Shown here piece after piece: positions 7,919 to 15,693 of a DNA stretch of 39,197 nucleotides. Location of the stretch: positions 1 to 39,197 of IMG/VR virus record IMGVR_UViG_3300018418_001588; one strand, given 5' to 3'. The position numbers were made by a program, and so were the translations under genes. Under the pieces are notes generated by a model. That model was not told the origin of the DNA and ran no database searches. It saw only the letters and a program-made list of their open reading frames with translations. The stretch's first letter is position 1, and each line of letters starts with the position of its first letter. The DNA is from a virus.

Positions 7919-8494
7919 TTGGCAACGTATTTAGGAACAACAGACGGCATCATTGACTGGGATCCTATTGTAGAGATTTGTAAGGATTGTACAACAGGAG
8001 ACTACAATTCAGTTAAATCAGTTGTTGAACGATCTGAAGGCAATTGGCGTGATAATCCAGAGCTACTAGGAAGGTACCATGAGATTATTAATACCTGGGA
8101 TGATGCTGGATATAACTTAGAAGAAATTGAATGGTGGGACTATTATCCCGGTGAACATTTTGATATAGAAATACAAAACAAATTTGCAAAAATAGTAAAT
8201 GCAGAACCGTTAAGAGTTTTTGTAAGTGATGTACGTCCTGGAACAAACGTACCATATCATTGGGACGTTGAAGACAATGAAGAAGAATGGTTAGCACAAG
8301 GAGAACTAAAACGCTGGGTTTGCTTTATGGATAAGCCTCGCTGGGGTAGTGTGTTAATATTAGAAGACAAAGCATTTCATAATGTGCCACAAGGTGAAAT
8401 ATGGGAATGGGATAATTACAGAAGTTATCACGCAGGAACAAGTTGCGGTATACATCATCAATATTTGTTTCATTTTTTAGGGAGACCCAAATAA
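7919..8494 (+). CDS. 2OG-Fe(II) oxygenase-like protein, tandem paralogue 1 (TTG start)
   Basis: A 191-residue protein with a cupin-type metal site: H114-x-D116 (YHWDVE) and distal H171 (YHAGTSCG). The residue ten after the distal His, where relatives have Arg or Lys to bind 2-oxoglutarate, is Gln181, so 2OG use is doubtful. It is clearly homologous to the next gene (INWD near the N-terminus, HWDV, KPxWG, QGExxxW, HAGTxCG). The TTG start follows GAAGGAAAATGAA; the ATG just upstream is out of frame and stops at once. It follows the antisense tRNA. Possible roles are a hydroxylase or a degenerate partner of its neighbour. Confidence 0.65.
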   Translation: MATYLGTTDGIIDWDPIVEICKDCTTGDYNSVKSVVERSEGNWRDNPELLGRYHEIINTWDDAGYNLEEIEWWDYYPGEHFDIEIQNKFAKIVNAEPLRVFVSDVRPGTNVPYHWDVEDNEEEWLAQGELKRWVCFMDKPRWGSVLILEDKAFHNVPQGEIWEWDNYRSYHAGTSCGIHHQYLFHFLGRPK

Positions 8495-9024
8495 TGGTAA
8501 GAAGCATTGGAGTATGTAACACAATCAACTGGGATGCAGTAATTAAAGACTGCGAAAATTCAAATCCTGAGTATGTAGGACCTAGTCATAAGCGTGGAGA
8601 TAATATACCTGGTTTAGATCCTATATTAGACATGTGGGAAGAAGCAGGATATAAAACTGTACACGAAGGTGGAACTGCTGGATGGGATATGTTTATTCCA
8701 GGTAAACAATTTGACACAAGCATAGTAGATGCTTGGAACGAACACTACAATTTAGACTGTAAAAATGTTTGGATAAGCAGAGTATGGCCCGGACGGTTTG
8801 CTCCTATACATTGGGACGTACACGATGACGAAGAAAACTTACCCGAATGTGCAAGATATCACTCGCATATTGGTAAGCCTCAGTGGGGACATATTTTTAT
8901 TGTAGACGATAAATGTTTGTATAATAGAACACAAGGTGAAACGTTTAGATGGGAAAATAGAAAATTATGGCATGCAGGAACTAACTGTGGTACAACACCT
9001 AAATATATATGGAATGCTTGGTAA
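8494..9024 (+). CDS. 2OG-Fe(II) oxygenase-like protein, tandem paralogue 2
   Basis: A 176-residue paralogue of the preceding gene: H106-x-D108 (IHWDVH), distal H160 (WHAGTNCG) and Lys170 ten residues later, where Lys could anchor 2OG as in prolyl 4-hydroxylases. The reading frame is open 17 codons further upstream, but ATG 8494 is preferred because AGGGAG lies 8-9 nt before it and it overlaps the previous stop as TAATG. It also shares its core with the shorter protein at 15205-15693. Substrate unknown. Confidence 0.68.
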   Translation: MVRSIGVCNTINWDAVIKDCENSNPEYVGPSHKRGDNIPGLDPILDMWEEAGYKTVHEGGTAGWDMFIPGKQFDTSIVDAWNEHYNLDCKNVWISRVWPGRFAPIHWDVHDDEENLPECARYHSHIGKPQWGHIFIVDDKCLYNRTQGETFRWENRKLWHAGTNCGTTPKYIWNAW

Positions 9025-9033
9025 GGAGAAAAG

Positions 9034-9630
9034 ATGGAAAAAGTATTATCAGAGATGCCTAGAATATCAGTTTTTACTGATGTACTTACAGATGAAGAAT
9101 CAGATTACTATGTAAAAAAATACAGTGAACTAGGAATGAATCCTGATGCAGGATTAGAATCACGAGAGCAAACAAATGGGCAAATCACAGAAGAAGTAGA
9201 ACAGCGTAGTATTAGCTGGGATACTGATAACGAAGATAGAGAGTTTTTTAAAAAACGTCTTGCAGAAACAGTTGGATTTCCGATTGAACATATAGAAGCA
9301 GGCGATATTTATAGATATCAACCTGGACAGTATTTTGGTCTGCATCACGACTTTCCTTACACTCCAGAAGAAATTGCATATTATGAAAAAGGTGGTGACA
9401 GAAAAGCAACAGGTATTTTTTGGTTAACAGGTGACTTCGAAGGCGGTACTTGTGATTTTCCTGAACTAGATGTATCAGTAAAGCCTGTAAAAAATGGTAT
9501 GTTTTATTTTGAATATGACTACGAAGATGAAGCAATTAATCAGTCAACTATACACGAAGCAATGCCCATAACAAAGGGAGAAAAATGGATCGCAGCATTT
9601 TTTATTGCTAATGGTCCAAGAGTAGAATGA
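9034..9630 (+). CDS. Prolyl 4-hydroxylase-family (P4Hc) 2OG-Fe(II) oxygenase
   Basis: A 198-residue protein with the best canonical P4Hc signature in the window: YRYQPGQYFGLHHD with H104-x-D106, a mid-barrel GGxCDFPEL strand, distal H174 (STIHEAMPI) and Lys184 for the 2OG C5-carboxylate. The family hydroxylates proline or other peptide residues. P4Hc genes are common in marine T4-like phages, where the target is mostly unknown. AAGGAG lies 6 nt before the ATG. It sits directly after the two 2OG-like paralogues and overlaps the SDR gene by 4 bp. Confidence 0.85.
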   Translation: MEKVLSEMPRISVFTDVLTDEESDYYVKKYSELGMNPDAGLESREQTNGQITEEVEQRSISWDTDNEDREFFKKRLAETVGFPIEHIEAGDIYRYQPGQYFGLHHDFPYTPEEIAYYEKGGDRKATGIFWLTGDFEGGTCDFPELDVSVKPVKNGMFYFEYDYEDEAINQSTIHEAMPITKGEKWIAAFFIANGPRVE

Positions 9631-10070
9631 AGTTTTATATAACAGGTAGTACAAAGGGGCTAGGAGAATATCTAGCAAAATATTTTCATTGTAAGAGCTT
9701 TAACAAGCCTCTTGCATTGAATGAAGATATTGATTTAATTTGTGATAGTATTGATGAAGGTAGCACTGTTATATTAAATGCACATGCAAGTCAATTAGAG
9801 TATGTAGAACGTTTGAAAGATAAGTGTAAACTAGTTGTTATGGGCAGTATTGCAGCAGTAAATTTTGATCCTGAAATGGCAGAATACAGCAAAGAAAAAT
9901 GGGAACTGGAAAAAAACGTACAACAGTTAGCATTACACAACAAGTATCCTATGTTGTATTTACAGTTAACGAGTAGCAGTTATCGTGATTACCAAATGAT
10001 TGCAAACAGTATAAAGTTTTGGTTAGAAAATCCAGACATAACTTTTATAGGGTATAATATAAATGACTAA
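9627..10070 (+). CDS. Short SDR-like NAD(P)-binding protein
   Basis: A 147-residue Rossmann protein. The N-terminus FYITGSTKGLGEYLAKYF has the TGxxxGxG dinucleotide motif of classical SDRs. An NAH-type strand (ILNAHAS), VMGSIAA (catalytic Ser position) and YSKEK (YxxxK) follow in the right order. It is about 100 residues shorter than a typical SDR, but the active-site residues remain. It is coupled to the P4Hc gene by ATGA and overlaps the next SDR by 8 bp. The pair may form a heterodimer or catalyse successive steps; the substrate is unknown. Confidence 0.75.
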   Translation: MKFYITGSTKGLGEYLAKYFHCKSFNKPLALNEDIDLICDSIDEGSTVILNAHASQLEYVERLKDKCKLVVMGSIAAVNFDPEMAEYSKEKWELEKNVQQLALHNKYPMLYLQLTSSSYRDYQMIANSIKFWLENPDITFIGYNIND

Positions 10071-10659
10071 GAAAATAGTAATTACAGGACATACCGGCGG
10101 CATTGGTAAAGCAATATATGATAAATTTACAGAAGTAAGTTGTCATGAAATTATAGGTATGAGTCGCAGCAATGGTTATGACATCGAATCAGACTTTGAC
10201 AAAGTTGTAGAAGAAGCAATTGGTGCAGAAATTTTTATTAACAATGCTTATAGAGACGAACAGCAACTAAAACTGTTTCATGCACTTAAAGATAAAGTTG
10301 ATATGATGGTTGTTATGGGCAGTGTAAGTAGACATTATCCCGAACTTATTCCTACAGATTATGTGCATGACAAACAAGAACTAGCAGAAGCATGTCGTTT
10401 AGAAAGCATCAATCCAAACGGTATTCCTATATTACATTTAGATTTAAGTTTTATCGAAGGCACTGAAATAAACAACAATGACCCTACAGCATTTAAAAGC
10501 GATTATAATACTAGTTTTGAAGATATAGTTGACACAATTATATTTTGGGCTCAAAAGCCGAGCATACGTCAAGTCGAATTTCGTTGGAAGTTAACTGAAC
10601 AAGTACGTGCAGAATTAGAACGCATTAATCCAAATGTAGATTTTTCAAGAGTCGAATAA
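10063..10659 (+). CDS. Short-chain dehydrogenase/reductase (SDR)
   Basis: A 198-residue SDR: KKIVITGHTGGIGKAIYDKF gives the TGxxxGIG cofactor motif, INNAY the NNAx strand, VMGSVS the catalytic Ser, and YVHDK the YxxxK pair. SDRs of this size oxidise or reduce alcohols and ketones on sugars, lipids or polyketides. It is paralogous to the preceding gene and overlaps it by 8 bp. Its 3' end overlaps the convergent gene by 15 bp. Substrate unknown. Confidence 0.8.
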   Translation: MTKKIVITGHTGGIGKAIYDKFTEVSCHEIIGMSRSNGYDIESDFDKVVEEAIGAEIFINNAYRDEQQLKLFHALKDKVDMMVVMGSVSRHYPELIPTDYVHDKQELAEACRLESINPNGIPILHLDLSFIEGTEINNNDPTAFKSDYNTSFEDIVDTIIFWAQKPSIRQVEFRWKLTEQVRAELERINPNVDFSRVE

Positions 10660-11319
10660 ATGTCGTTCTAATCTAATACAAATAAAAAGCCAATCTTCGT
10701 CTGACGGGTTCCATAATGCATGTGGACTATTTGTTGCATCAAATATGTATGCATCATACAATCCCATATTATCGACTCTATCGTCTACTTTTAACTTAAC
10801 TACGTCATTAGACTTTATGTTGACTAACAATGAATAGTTAGGACGTCCATCGTCTCCGTCAGTGTGCGTTGGCAATATACTAGAAGGAGAAAACCAAAAA
10901 ATTAATGCTTCTCTAGCAATATCACATTTATCTAGATAAAGATTTTGTTCTTTTAATAAATTTTTTACATACGGGTGCGGCCAATCATAATCTGCATGAT
11001 ATGAATAAATTACCCTCCATTCGGATTCTTGTTTTAATAAGTATTGACTTTCTTTAGGAAAACGGCATAACAACTCTTCTGTTAGTTCGTCACTTGCTGT
11101 TTCGCATGATGAAGTAAGATGTGCTATATTGTCTTTATAATGTAAAAAACTCCAAGATTCAAAATCATCATATGTTGGATTTTTTAATATGTTTTCTTTA
11201 ATGTCATCAACATCTAAGTTTTTAAAGTGTGATTTTACATACGTTACTAATTCTTTTACTTTAGATAACGCATCACCTTCTAAAACTTTTTTAACTCCGA
11301 TATCTTGTTTTATATCCAT
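10645..11319 (-). CDS. Aspartyl/asparaginyl hydroxylase-like 2OG oxygenase
   Basis: A 224-residue protein. The C-terminal half carries H152-x-D154 (THTDGDD), then NYSLLVNI, distal H200 (SPHALWN) and R216 (ICIRLE), the order of aspartyl/asparaginyl beta-hydroxylase-like barrels. The N-terminal 100 residues are helical and unassigned. The pattern SPHALWNPSDEDW is very close to PHSAWNWTDDWW in the protein at 20405-20905, so the two are probably related. It is last in the minus block 10645-13695 and overlaps the GNAT-like gene by 10 bp. Confidence 0.72.
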   Translation of the reverse strand: MDIKQDIGVKKVLEGDALSKVKELVTYVKSHFKNLDVDDIKENILKNPTYDDFESWSFLHYKDNIAHLTSSCETASDELTEELLCRFPKESQYLLKQESEWRVIYSYHADYDWPHPYVKNLLKEQNLYLDKCDIAREALIFWFSPSSILPTHTDGDDGRPNYSLLVNIKSNDVVKLKVDDRVDNMGLYDAYIFDATNSPHALWNPSDEDWLFICIRLERHLFDS

Positions 11320-11867
11320 CGTTCAAATCTTTCTAAATTAGCAAAAAACTTTTCTGGATGTATTTCCCATACAGTTTGATCTGTGTGTCTATAGTGTACA
11401 TCTTTAATTTTAGATACAATACCTAGTTTAGCAAGTGTAGGAAAGTAATAGCTATGCACAAGGCGTTGACTTGCTTCTTTACTAGCATTTGATGTAGCAA
11501 ACATTCGTCCACGTCCTGCAACCCATTCTATGCACTGCGGCAGCAAAAATTGGTCTGTTAAATTTTGATGTTCTGCTACAAGACGTTTAGGAGTAATTAA
11601 TCCTGCGCCCTTTCGTTCTTCTGCAAACGTACACACACGAGTTAGTATGCGATATCCGCCTGGCATAACATCATCAAAAGAGTGTGCAGCAACACTACCT
11701 ACAGCATTATTGTTATTGTAAAGTATCCAAGCATTCCATTCACGTTCATTACGAAAGCAATCTATCATTGCTTTTTGACTAGAGTTATTAACAAACCCTC
11801 GACGACTTGCTTCGTTATAAAAATTAGTTAAGTCTAAACCTTCGTGCCATTCAACAGTTTTATACAT
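11310..11867 (-). CDS. Possible GNAT-like acyltransferase
   Basis: A 185-residue protein without a decisive motif. Its centre (AWILYNNNNAVGSVAAHSFD, then RILTRVCTFAEERKGAGL) resembles the beta4/beta5 strands of a GNAT fold, where a backbone-bulged strand and a basic turn bind acyl-CoA. A C-terminal helix (SKEASQRLVHSYYFPTLAKL) resembles the end of such folds. I see no perfect RxxGxG/A. It is coupled to the twitch radical-SAM gene upstream (1 bp overlap at 11867) and overlaps the downstream oxygenase-like gene by 10 bp. An N-acyltransferase in a tailoring pathway is a guess. Confidence 0.5.
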   Translation of the reverse strand: MYKTVEWHEGLDLTNFYNEASRRGFVNNSSQKAMIDCFRNEREWNAWILYNNNNAVGSVAAHSFDDVMPGGYRILTRVCTFAEERKGAGLITPKRLVAEHQNLTDQFLLPQCIEWVAGRGRMFATSNASKEASQRLVHSYYFPTLAKLGIVSKIKDVHYRHTDQTVWEIHPEKFFANLERFERWI

Positions 11868-13009
11868 TAGAATGCTTCCTTCTTTTGTAATAGCAGCTCG
11901 TCAACAACAGGAATATAATCGTAATTGTTTATAAGTTCGTTTAGTTTTGGATTTAATTTTTCAAAGTCTGCGTTTGTTACTTTTAATAATTTTTTATGCC
12001 AAGCAACAAAATAGTTGAACAAGTTTTTACTGTCTTGCTCCATATAACCTAGTAAATCATTATAGCCATATTCTAACAAATAAGATTTTACATATTCTTT
12101 ATAGTCAGTGGGCATCGCAATTAACGACATAAAATCAGGAGTAATTAATGCATCTTTACTTCTAGTAAATTTTGGAAAGTTTTCGTCTAAAAATTTATCA
12201 AGTAAATGCAAGTAATTTACGTTATAAGGAGTTACTACACAATGTATTACAATGTTAGTTTCTCCTTTTCTGTTGTCGTACAGATCATGAAAGTATTTTA
12301 AATTTTCTTTAACTTTATTCCATTCTGCACCAATTCGAATAAATTCAAACAATCCTTCAACAGCATCGATGCTTATATTTAAATCAAGATATTTACAGTT
12401 TAAGAAAACATCTTCAACTACTCCGTTAGGAATAAGTGTTCCATTAGTTGAGCCCACTACCTTTAAATTTTCGAGTTCGCCTGATTCTTTAACTCTGTTA
12501 CATATATCTGTAATATTTTTACTAAGTAATGGTTCTCCGCCAATTAACTTTATAGTATCTAATTTTGAAAAGTCAACATTTTTATATAGAGTAGTATTGT
12601 ATGCAGGAGACGAAGCACGACCAAACAAATTTATTTCTTCTTTAATCCATGCTGTGCTTCTTCCTGATGAACAAATATTACATTTTAGATTACACGTATT
12701 GTCTAATTCAAATTCCATAAATGTTAATTTTGGTTCAGTAAGTACTCCATAATGTTCGATTGATTTTTGACGCATTGATTTCACACCAACATCTTCTTTA
12801 ACCCAACATTCGTGACATTCGTCAACACGTTCTCCACTATCTAAACGCTTTCGTAAAGTATCCATTTCTCCGTGTAAATACTCGTTTTCAATATCGTCAG
12901 TTTTTAATCTAATATTACCTCGATACAAACAACATGGTAAAATATCATGATTGTCACCGTCGTCTGGTAATAATACTACACTATTATAAGTTAGTGGACA
13001 GTGTTTCAT
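11867..13009 (-). CDS. Twitch-domain radical SAM protein
   Basis: A 380-residue protein. The N-terminal auxiliary Cys set (C4, the CC pair at 26-27, C65, C68), the MRQKS linker and the core motif CNLKCNIC (C106, C110, C113) precede GGEPLL. The layout is the same as in the proteins at 3707-4975 and 19510-20427, which also have CC at about 22-28 and CxxC at about 59-69. The C-terminal ~100 residues are helical and differ between the three. It overlaps the kinase-like gene upstream by 4 bp. The family is clear and the substrate unknown. Confidence 0.88.
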   Translation of the reverse strand: MKHCPLTYNSVVLLPDDGDNHDILPCCLYRGNIRLKTDDIENEYLHGEMDTLRKRLDSGERVDECHECWVKEDVGVKSMRQKSIEHYGVLTEPKLTFMEFELDNTCNLKCNICSSGRSTAWIKEEINLFGRASSPAYNTTLYKNVDFSKLDTIKLIGGEPLLSKNITDICNRVKESGELENLKVVGSTNGTLIPNGVVEDVFLNCKYLDLNISIDAVEGLFEFIRIGAEWNKVKENLKYFHDLYDNRKGETNIVIHCVVTPYNVNYLHLLDKFLDENFPKFTRSKDALITPDFMSLIAMPTDYKEYVKSYLLEYGYNDLLGYMEQDSKNLFNYFVAWHKKLLKVTNADFEKLNPKLNELINNYDYIPVVDELLLQKKEAF

Positions 13010-13695
13010 TTATAAATCTCTTTAGCAGCTTCCATAACATCGTCTCGAAAGTTTGTTTTAAAACTTTCAAATGCTAGTAGTTGTATTTCTTTATGCGGTG
13101 TAGGTGCTTCTACATCAATGCCCATAGAAGCCATTTTAGGAAATAAGTCTGCTTGTCTATCTTCACTAATATGACTCATTACACTACGCAAACTTATATC
13201 ATTATCAGCTTGATCATAAGTAAAGAAATAATTCATACTTTTAAGTTTACCGTTTATAATAAAGTAACTTGACGGATGCAAACTGTATTTGGTTAATCCT
13301 AAGTCTTTGTGTGCTTGTAGTATTTCGAGCATCTGTTTATCCCAGTCAGGCAATACCTGTGAGTAGTCTGTTCCTACACAGCCGGCAAGTTCCCACATAT
13401 CAGGTCCATCTATTTCTAAATAAACTTTTCGTTCCTTTTCGTCGATACTAAACTTAGGAATATGTTCAGGATAGTGTGTTTTCATTATCCTTAAAAATTT
13501 AACCTCACGTTCAAATTTTTCATCCATCAACGACGGGTCAACAACTTGATTATGCCCACCGTGATAATTTTCGTCGTTGTAGTACCATTGACAAAAAAGT
13601 CCGTTTTTTGAAATTAAGCTAGTATAAATTAGATTATTTCTACATAACCCTTTGCCAGGAACGTTGTTGTAATAATATTCATAATTCCCGTTCAT
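13006..13695 (-). CDS. Kinase-fold-like protein, probable pseudokinase paralogue
   Basis: A 229-residue protein similar in order to the protein at 6295-6969: a strand with KVYLEIDGPD (hinge-like), a helix WDKQMLEILQAHKDLGL, then YSLHPSSYFIINGKLKSM, matching the HPxN-iDf catalytic region of small-molecule kinases but with the HxD and DFG acids replaced (the strand ends in NYFFTYD). Kinase activity is therefore doubtful. It is the first gene of its block. Its ATG is 5 nt after ATAAGTA and has no Shine-Dalgarno sequence. The fold call is moderate. Confidence 0.55.
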   Translation of the reverse strand: MNGNYEYYYNNVPGKGLCRNNLIYTSLISKNGLFCQWYYNDENYHGGHNQVVDPSLMDEKFEREVKFLRIMKTHYPEHIPKFSIDEKERKVYLEIDGPDMWELAGCVGTDYSQVLPDWDKQMLEILQAHKDLGLTKYSLHPSSYFIINGKLKSMNYFFTYDQADNDISLRSVMSHISEDRQADLFPKMASMGIDVEAPTPHKEIQLLAFESFKTNFRDDVMEAAKEIYK

Positions 13696-13722
13696 GCAAA
13701 TACTTATCTGGTAAGTATATGT
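13696..13722. promoter_or_regulatory. Back-to-back late-like promoters forming an inverted repeat
   Basis: A 27-bp divergent spacer with the same 5-7-3-7-5 layout as 5637-5663: ATAAGTA on the minus strand (13701-13707), three bases, GTAAGTA on the plus strand (13711-13717), each followed by 5 nt and ATG. Together they make the inverted repeat ATACTTATCTGGTAAGTAT (7-bp arms, 5-nt centre). No Shine-Dalgarno sequence precedes either ATG, so leaderless starts are predicted. Confidence 0.62.
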
Positions 13723-14538
13723 ATGATTAGAGGAATTGGTGGCAAACCATACATTAACTTAGATCCTTATTTAGACATAAAGGGTTTTAGGAATCTGCAT
13801 CCAGAAATTTGCAAAGGTTTTGCATTAGCAAGAGATTATGCAAAAGAAGGAACGTGGATGGCTCCTGGCTTTGACTGGAAGGACGCTTCTTATATTTTAA
13901 ATTGGAAACCGATTTATCAAGCGTGGGATGACTATCAGTCATTGCCAGACGACCACCCTATTAAGGTAGAAGGCAATAAAATATTACCAACAGACTTTGG
14001 CGACTATAGGCAACGAAACATTTTTACAAGATATTTAAAAACAACTATGGGTGCAAATGACCCATACATATATTATTTTTTATGGAATGAAGGAGATTGG
14101 AATGAAAGGAACGCTGAACGTCAAAAGACTGAAGAAGCGATTTTCTTTCCGGGTGTCGTTAAGTGGGTTGAAAGCCTCCAAGAAGAAGGTATCATTAGCC
14201 AAATCGGAAGGGTAATATTTTTCCACTGTGATCACAACGGTAGAGCATTTGAACATAGAGACTTAGATGCAAATAACGGAGTAATGGATGATAAGCAATA
14301 TAGTCCGCACAATAATGAATTTATACATATACGCTATCGCACAAAAAGAGGATTTTATATTTGGGATCCTGAAAGCGAAAATAAACATTACTTGAATTGT
14401 AATGCAGCGTTTTGGAATGATCAAGATTGGCACGGCGGAGAAAGTAGTGCTGAAGTAGAATACGGATTAAGAGTCGATTGTAAATTTACTCCTGAATTTA
14501 GAAAAGTGTTAGGCATAAGTCATTTAGAGAATTACTAA
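13723..14538 (+). CDS. 2OG-Fe(II) oxygenase-like protein
   Basis: A 271-residue protein with H178-x-D180 (FEHRDLD), distal H237 (QDWHGGESS) and R250 (YGLRVDC), spaced like an Fe(II)/2OG double-stranded beta-helix. The long N-terminal part (ILNWKPIYQAWDDY) is unassigned. The first gene of a three-gene plus block with an SGNH-like hydrolase and a second 2OG-like protein. The ATG is 5 nt after GTAAGTA without a Shine-Dalgarno sequence. The next gene starts at its stop. Substrate unknown. Confidence 0.65.
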   Translation: MIRGIGGKPYINLDPYLDIKGFRNLHPEICKGFALARDYAKEGTWMAPGFDWKDASYILNWKPIYQAWDDYQSLPDDHPIKVEGNKILPTDFGDYRQRNIFTRYLKTTMGANDPYIYYFLWNEGDWNERNAERQKTEEAIFFPGVVKWVESLQEEGIISQIGRVIFFHCDHNGRAFEHRDLDANNGVMDDKQYSPHNNEFIHIRYRTKRGFYIWDPESENKHYLNCNAAFWNDQDWHGGESSAEVEYGLRVDCKFTPEFRKVLGISHLENY

Positions 14539-15221
14539 TGAATATCGGGTTTTTTGGCGATAGCTTTAGCCACGAAAACAATAAGATTATTCAGATTGCA
14601 GATGGCTATAAAACTTATATACACCTCTTAGAAAAAGAGTTTAAAACAAAAATATCAATAAAAAGTAGAGGAGGCTGTTCGCACTGGGACATCATCTTAA
14701 ATCAGTTCTTGCCAAACAAAGACAACTTGCCTGATATTTGTATTTTTACTTGGCCTGATAAAAACAGATTTTTTCATAGAAAAATTAGGCATATACGCAG
14801 ACAAGAAGCGTTAGAGTATTCAAATACAAAAAACAAATTTTTAAATATAAATTATAGTAATGGTTTATACAAGAAGCAATGGAAAGCAGCAGAACTTTAC
14901 TATAAAGATTTATTTGATGAAGAAAAAAATGATTTAGAATATCTTTCTTCATTATACTATTTTGATAATGTAATTTTAAAAAATATTCAAAACAAAAAAT
15001 TTATACATTTATGGAGTTTTGAAAATGTTTATAATTGGAATAATAATATTACATTAAAAACTCCTTTAGTTAAAATTGCAGAAAGTGTAATACCTAATTA
15101 TCACGAAGGACCGAGAGAAACAAATAAAAATTATCTAGCAATGAATCATTTACCTGGACAAGAATTAAATGATATTGTGTTTGAAAAAGTGAAAGGATTA
15201 ATAAATGAAGTATGTAAATAA
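14538..15221 (+). CDS. SGNH/GDSL-like hydrolase
   Basis: A 227-residue protein opening with IGFFGDSFSHE, the GDS nucleophile block (Ser about residue 9), then the oxyanion-type glycine region SRGGCSHW and a C-terminal MNHLPGQELN, where the catalytic Asp/His block of SGNH enzymes normally lies. Known members are esterases or O-acyl transferases acting on lipids or polysaccharides. The gene is strikingly AT-rich and Lys/Asn-rich compared with its neighbours, suggesting a separate origin. It overlaps the next gene by 17 bp. Confidence 0.7.
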   Translation: MNIGFFGDSFSHENNKIIQIADGYKTYIHLLEKEFKTKISIKSRGGCSHWDIILNQFLPNKDNLPDICIFTWPDKNRFFHRKIRHIRRQEALEYSNTKNKFLNINYSNGLYKKQWKAAELYYKDLFDEEKNDLEYLSSLYYFDNVILKNIQNKKFIHLWSFENVYNWNNNITLKTPLVKIAESVIPNYHEGPRETNKNYLAMNHLPGQELNDIVFEKVKGLINEVCK

Positions 15222-15693
15222 TTGGAAATACAATATTCATCCTTTACTTAGGCAACGTGTATTAGATACCGAAGGACAGGCCCGGCCTAGAGATTGGCCT
15301 CCAGCATTTGCAGTTGAGAGTGATGAATACAAACGTGCTGAAGAAGCAGGTTACGATTTATCGGCTGTACACTGGTGGGTTTATGAACAAGAAAACTTAG
15401 GTCCTGTAGTACTACCTTTAGAAAATAATTATCATTGGTGGATTACTAAACTATATCCAGGACAGTTTATGCCAATGCACAGTGATCCGCACACACACGA
15501 AAGTCCTTGTAAACGTTATTGGATTCCGTTACAAGATTACGAACCAGGACATATTTTTATATATAAGAAACACTTAATGACTGACTATAAAGCATTTGAT
15601 GTTTTTACTTACGATAAAAGTACAGATATGCACGGAGCAGCTAACATAGGGCATACTCCGAGGGTAGTTTTACAAGTTACAGAATACGTATAA
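15205..15693 (+). CDS. Small 2OG-Fe(II) oxygenase-like protein
   Basis: A 162-residue protein with H92-x-D94 (MHSDPHTH), GHIFIY, distal H143 (MHGAANIG) and R153 exactly ten residues later. It shares the GHIFI strand and the HxG...P(R/K) end with the paralogues at 7919-9024 and is the family form with an intact 2OG-binding Arg. It overlaps the SGNH gene by 17 bp upstream and the convergent radical-SAM gene by 17 bp downstream. Substrate unknown. Confidence 0.7.
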   Translation: MKYVNNWKYNIHPLLRQRVLDTEGQARPRDWPPAFAVESDEYKRAEEAGYDLSAVHWWVYEQENLGPVVLPLENNYHWWITKLYPGQFMPMHSDPHTHESPCKRYWIPLQDYEPGHIFIYKKHLMTDYKAFDVFTYDKSTDMHGAANIGHTPRVVLQVTEYV

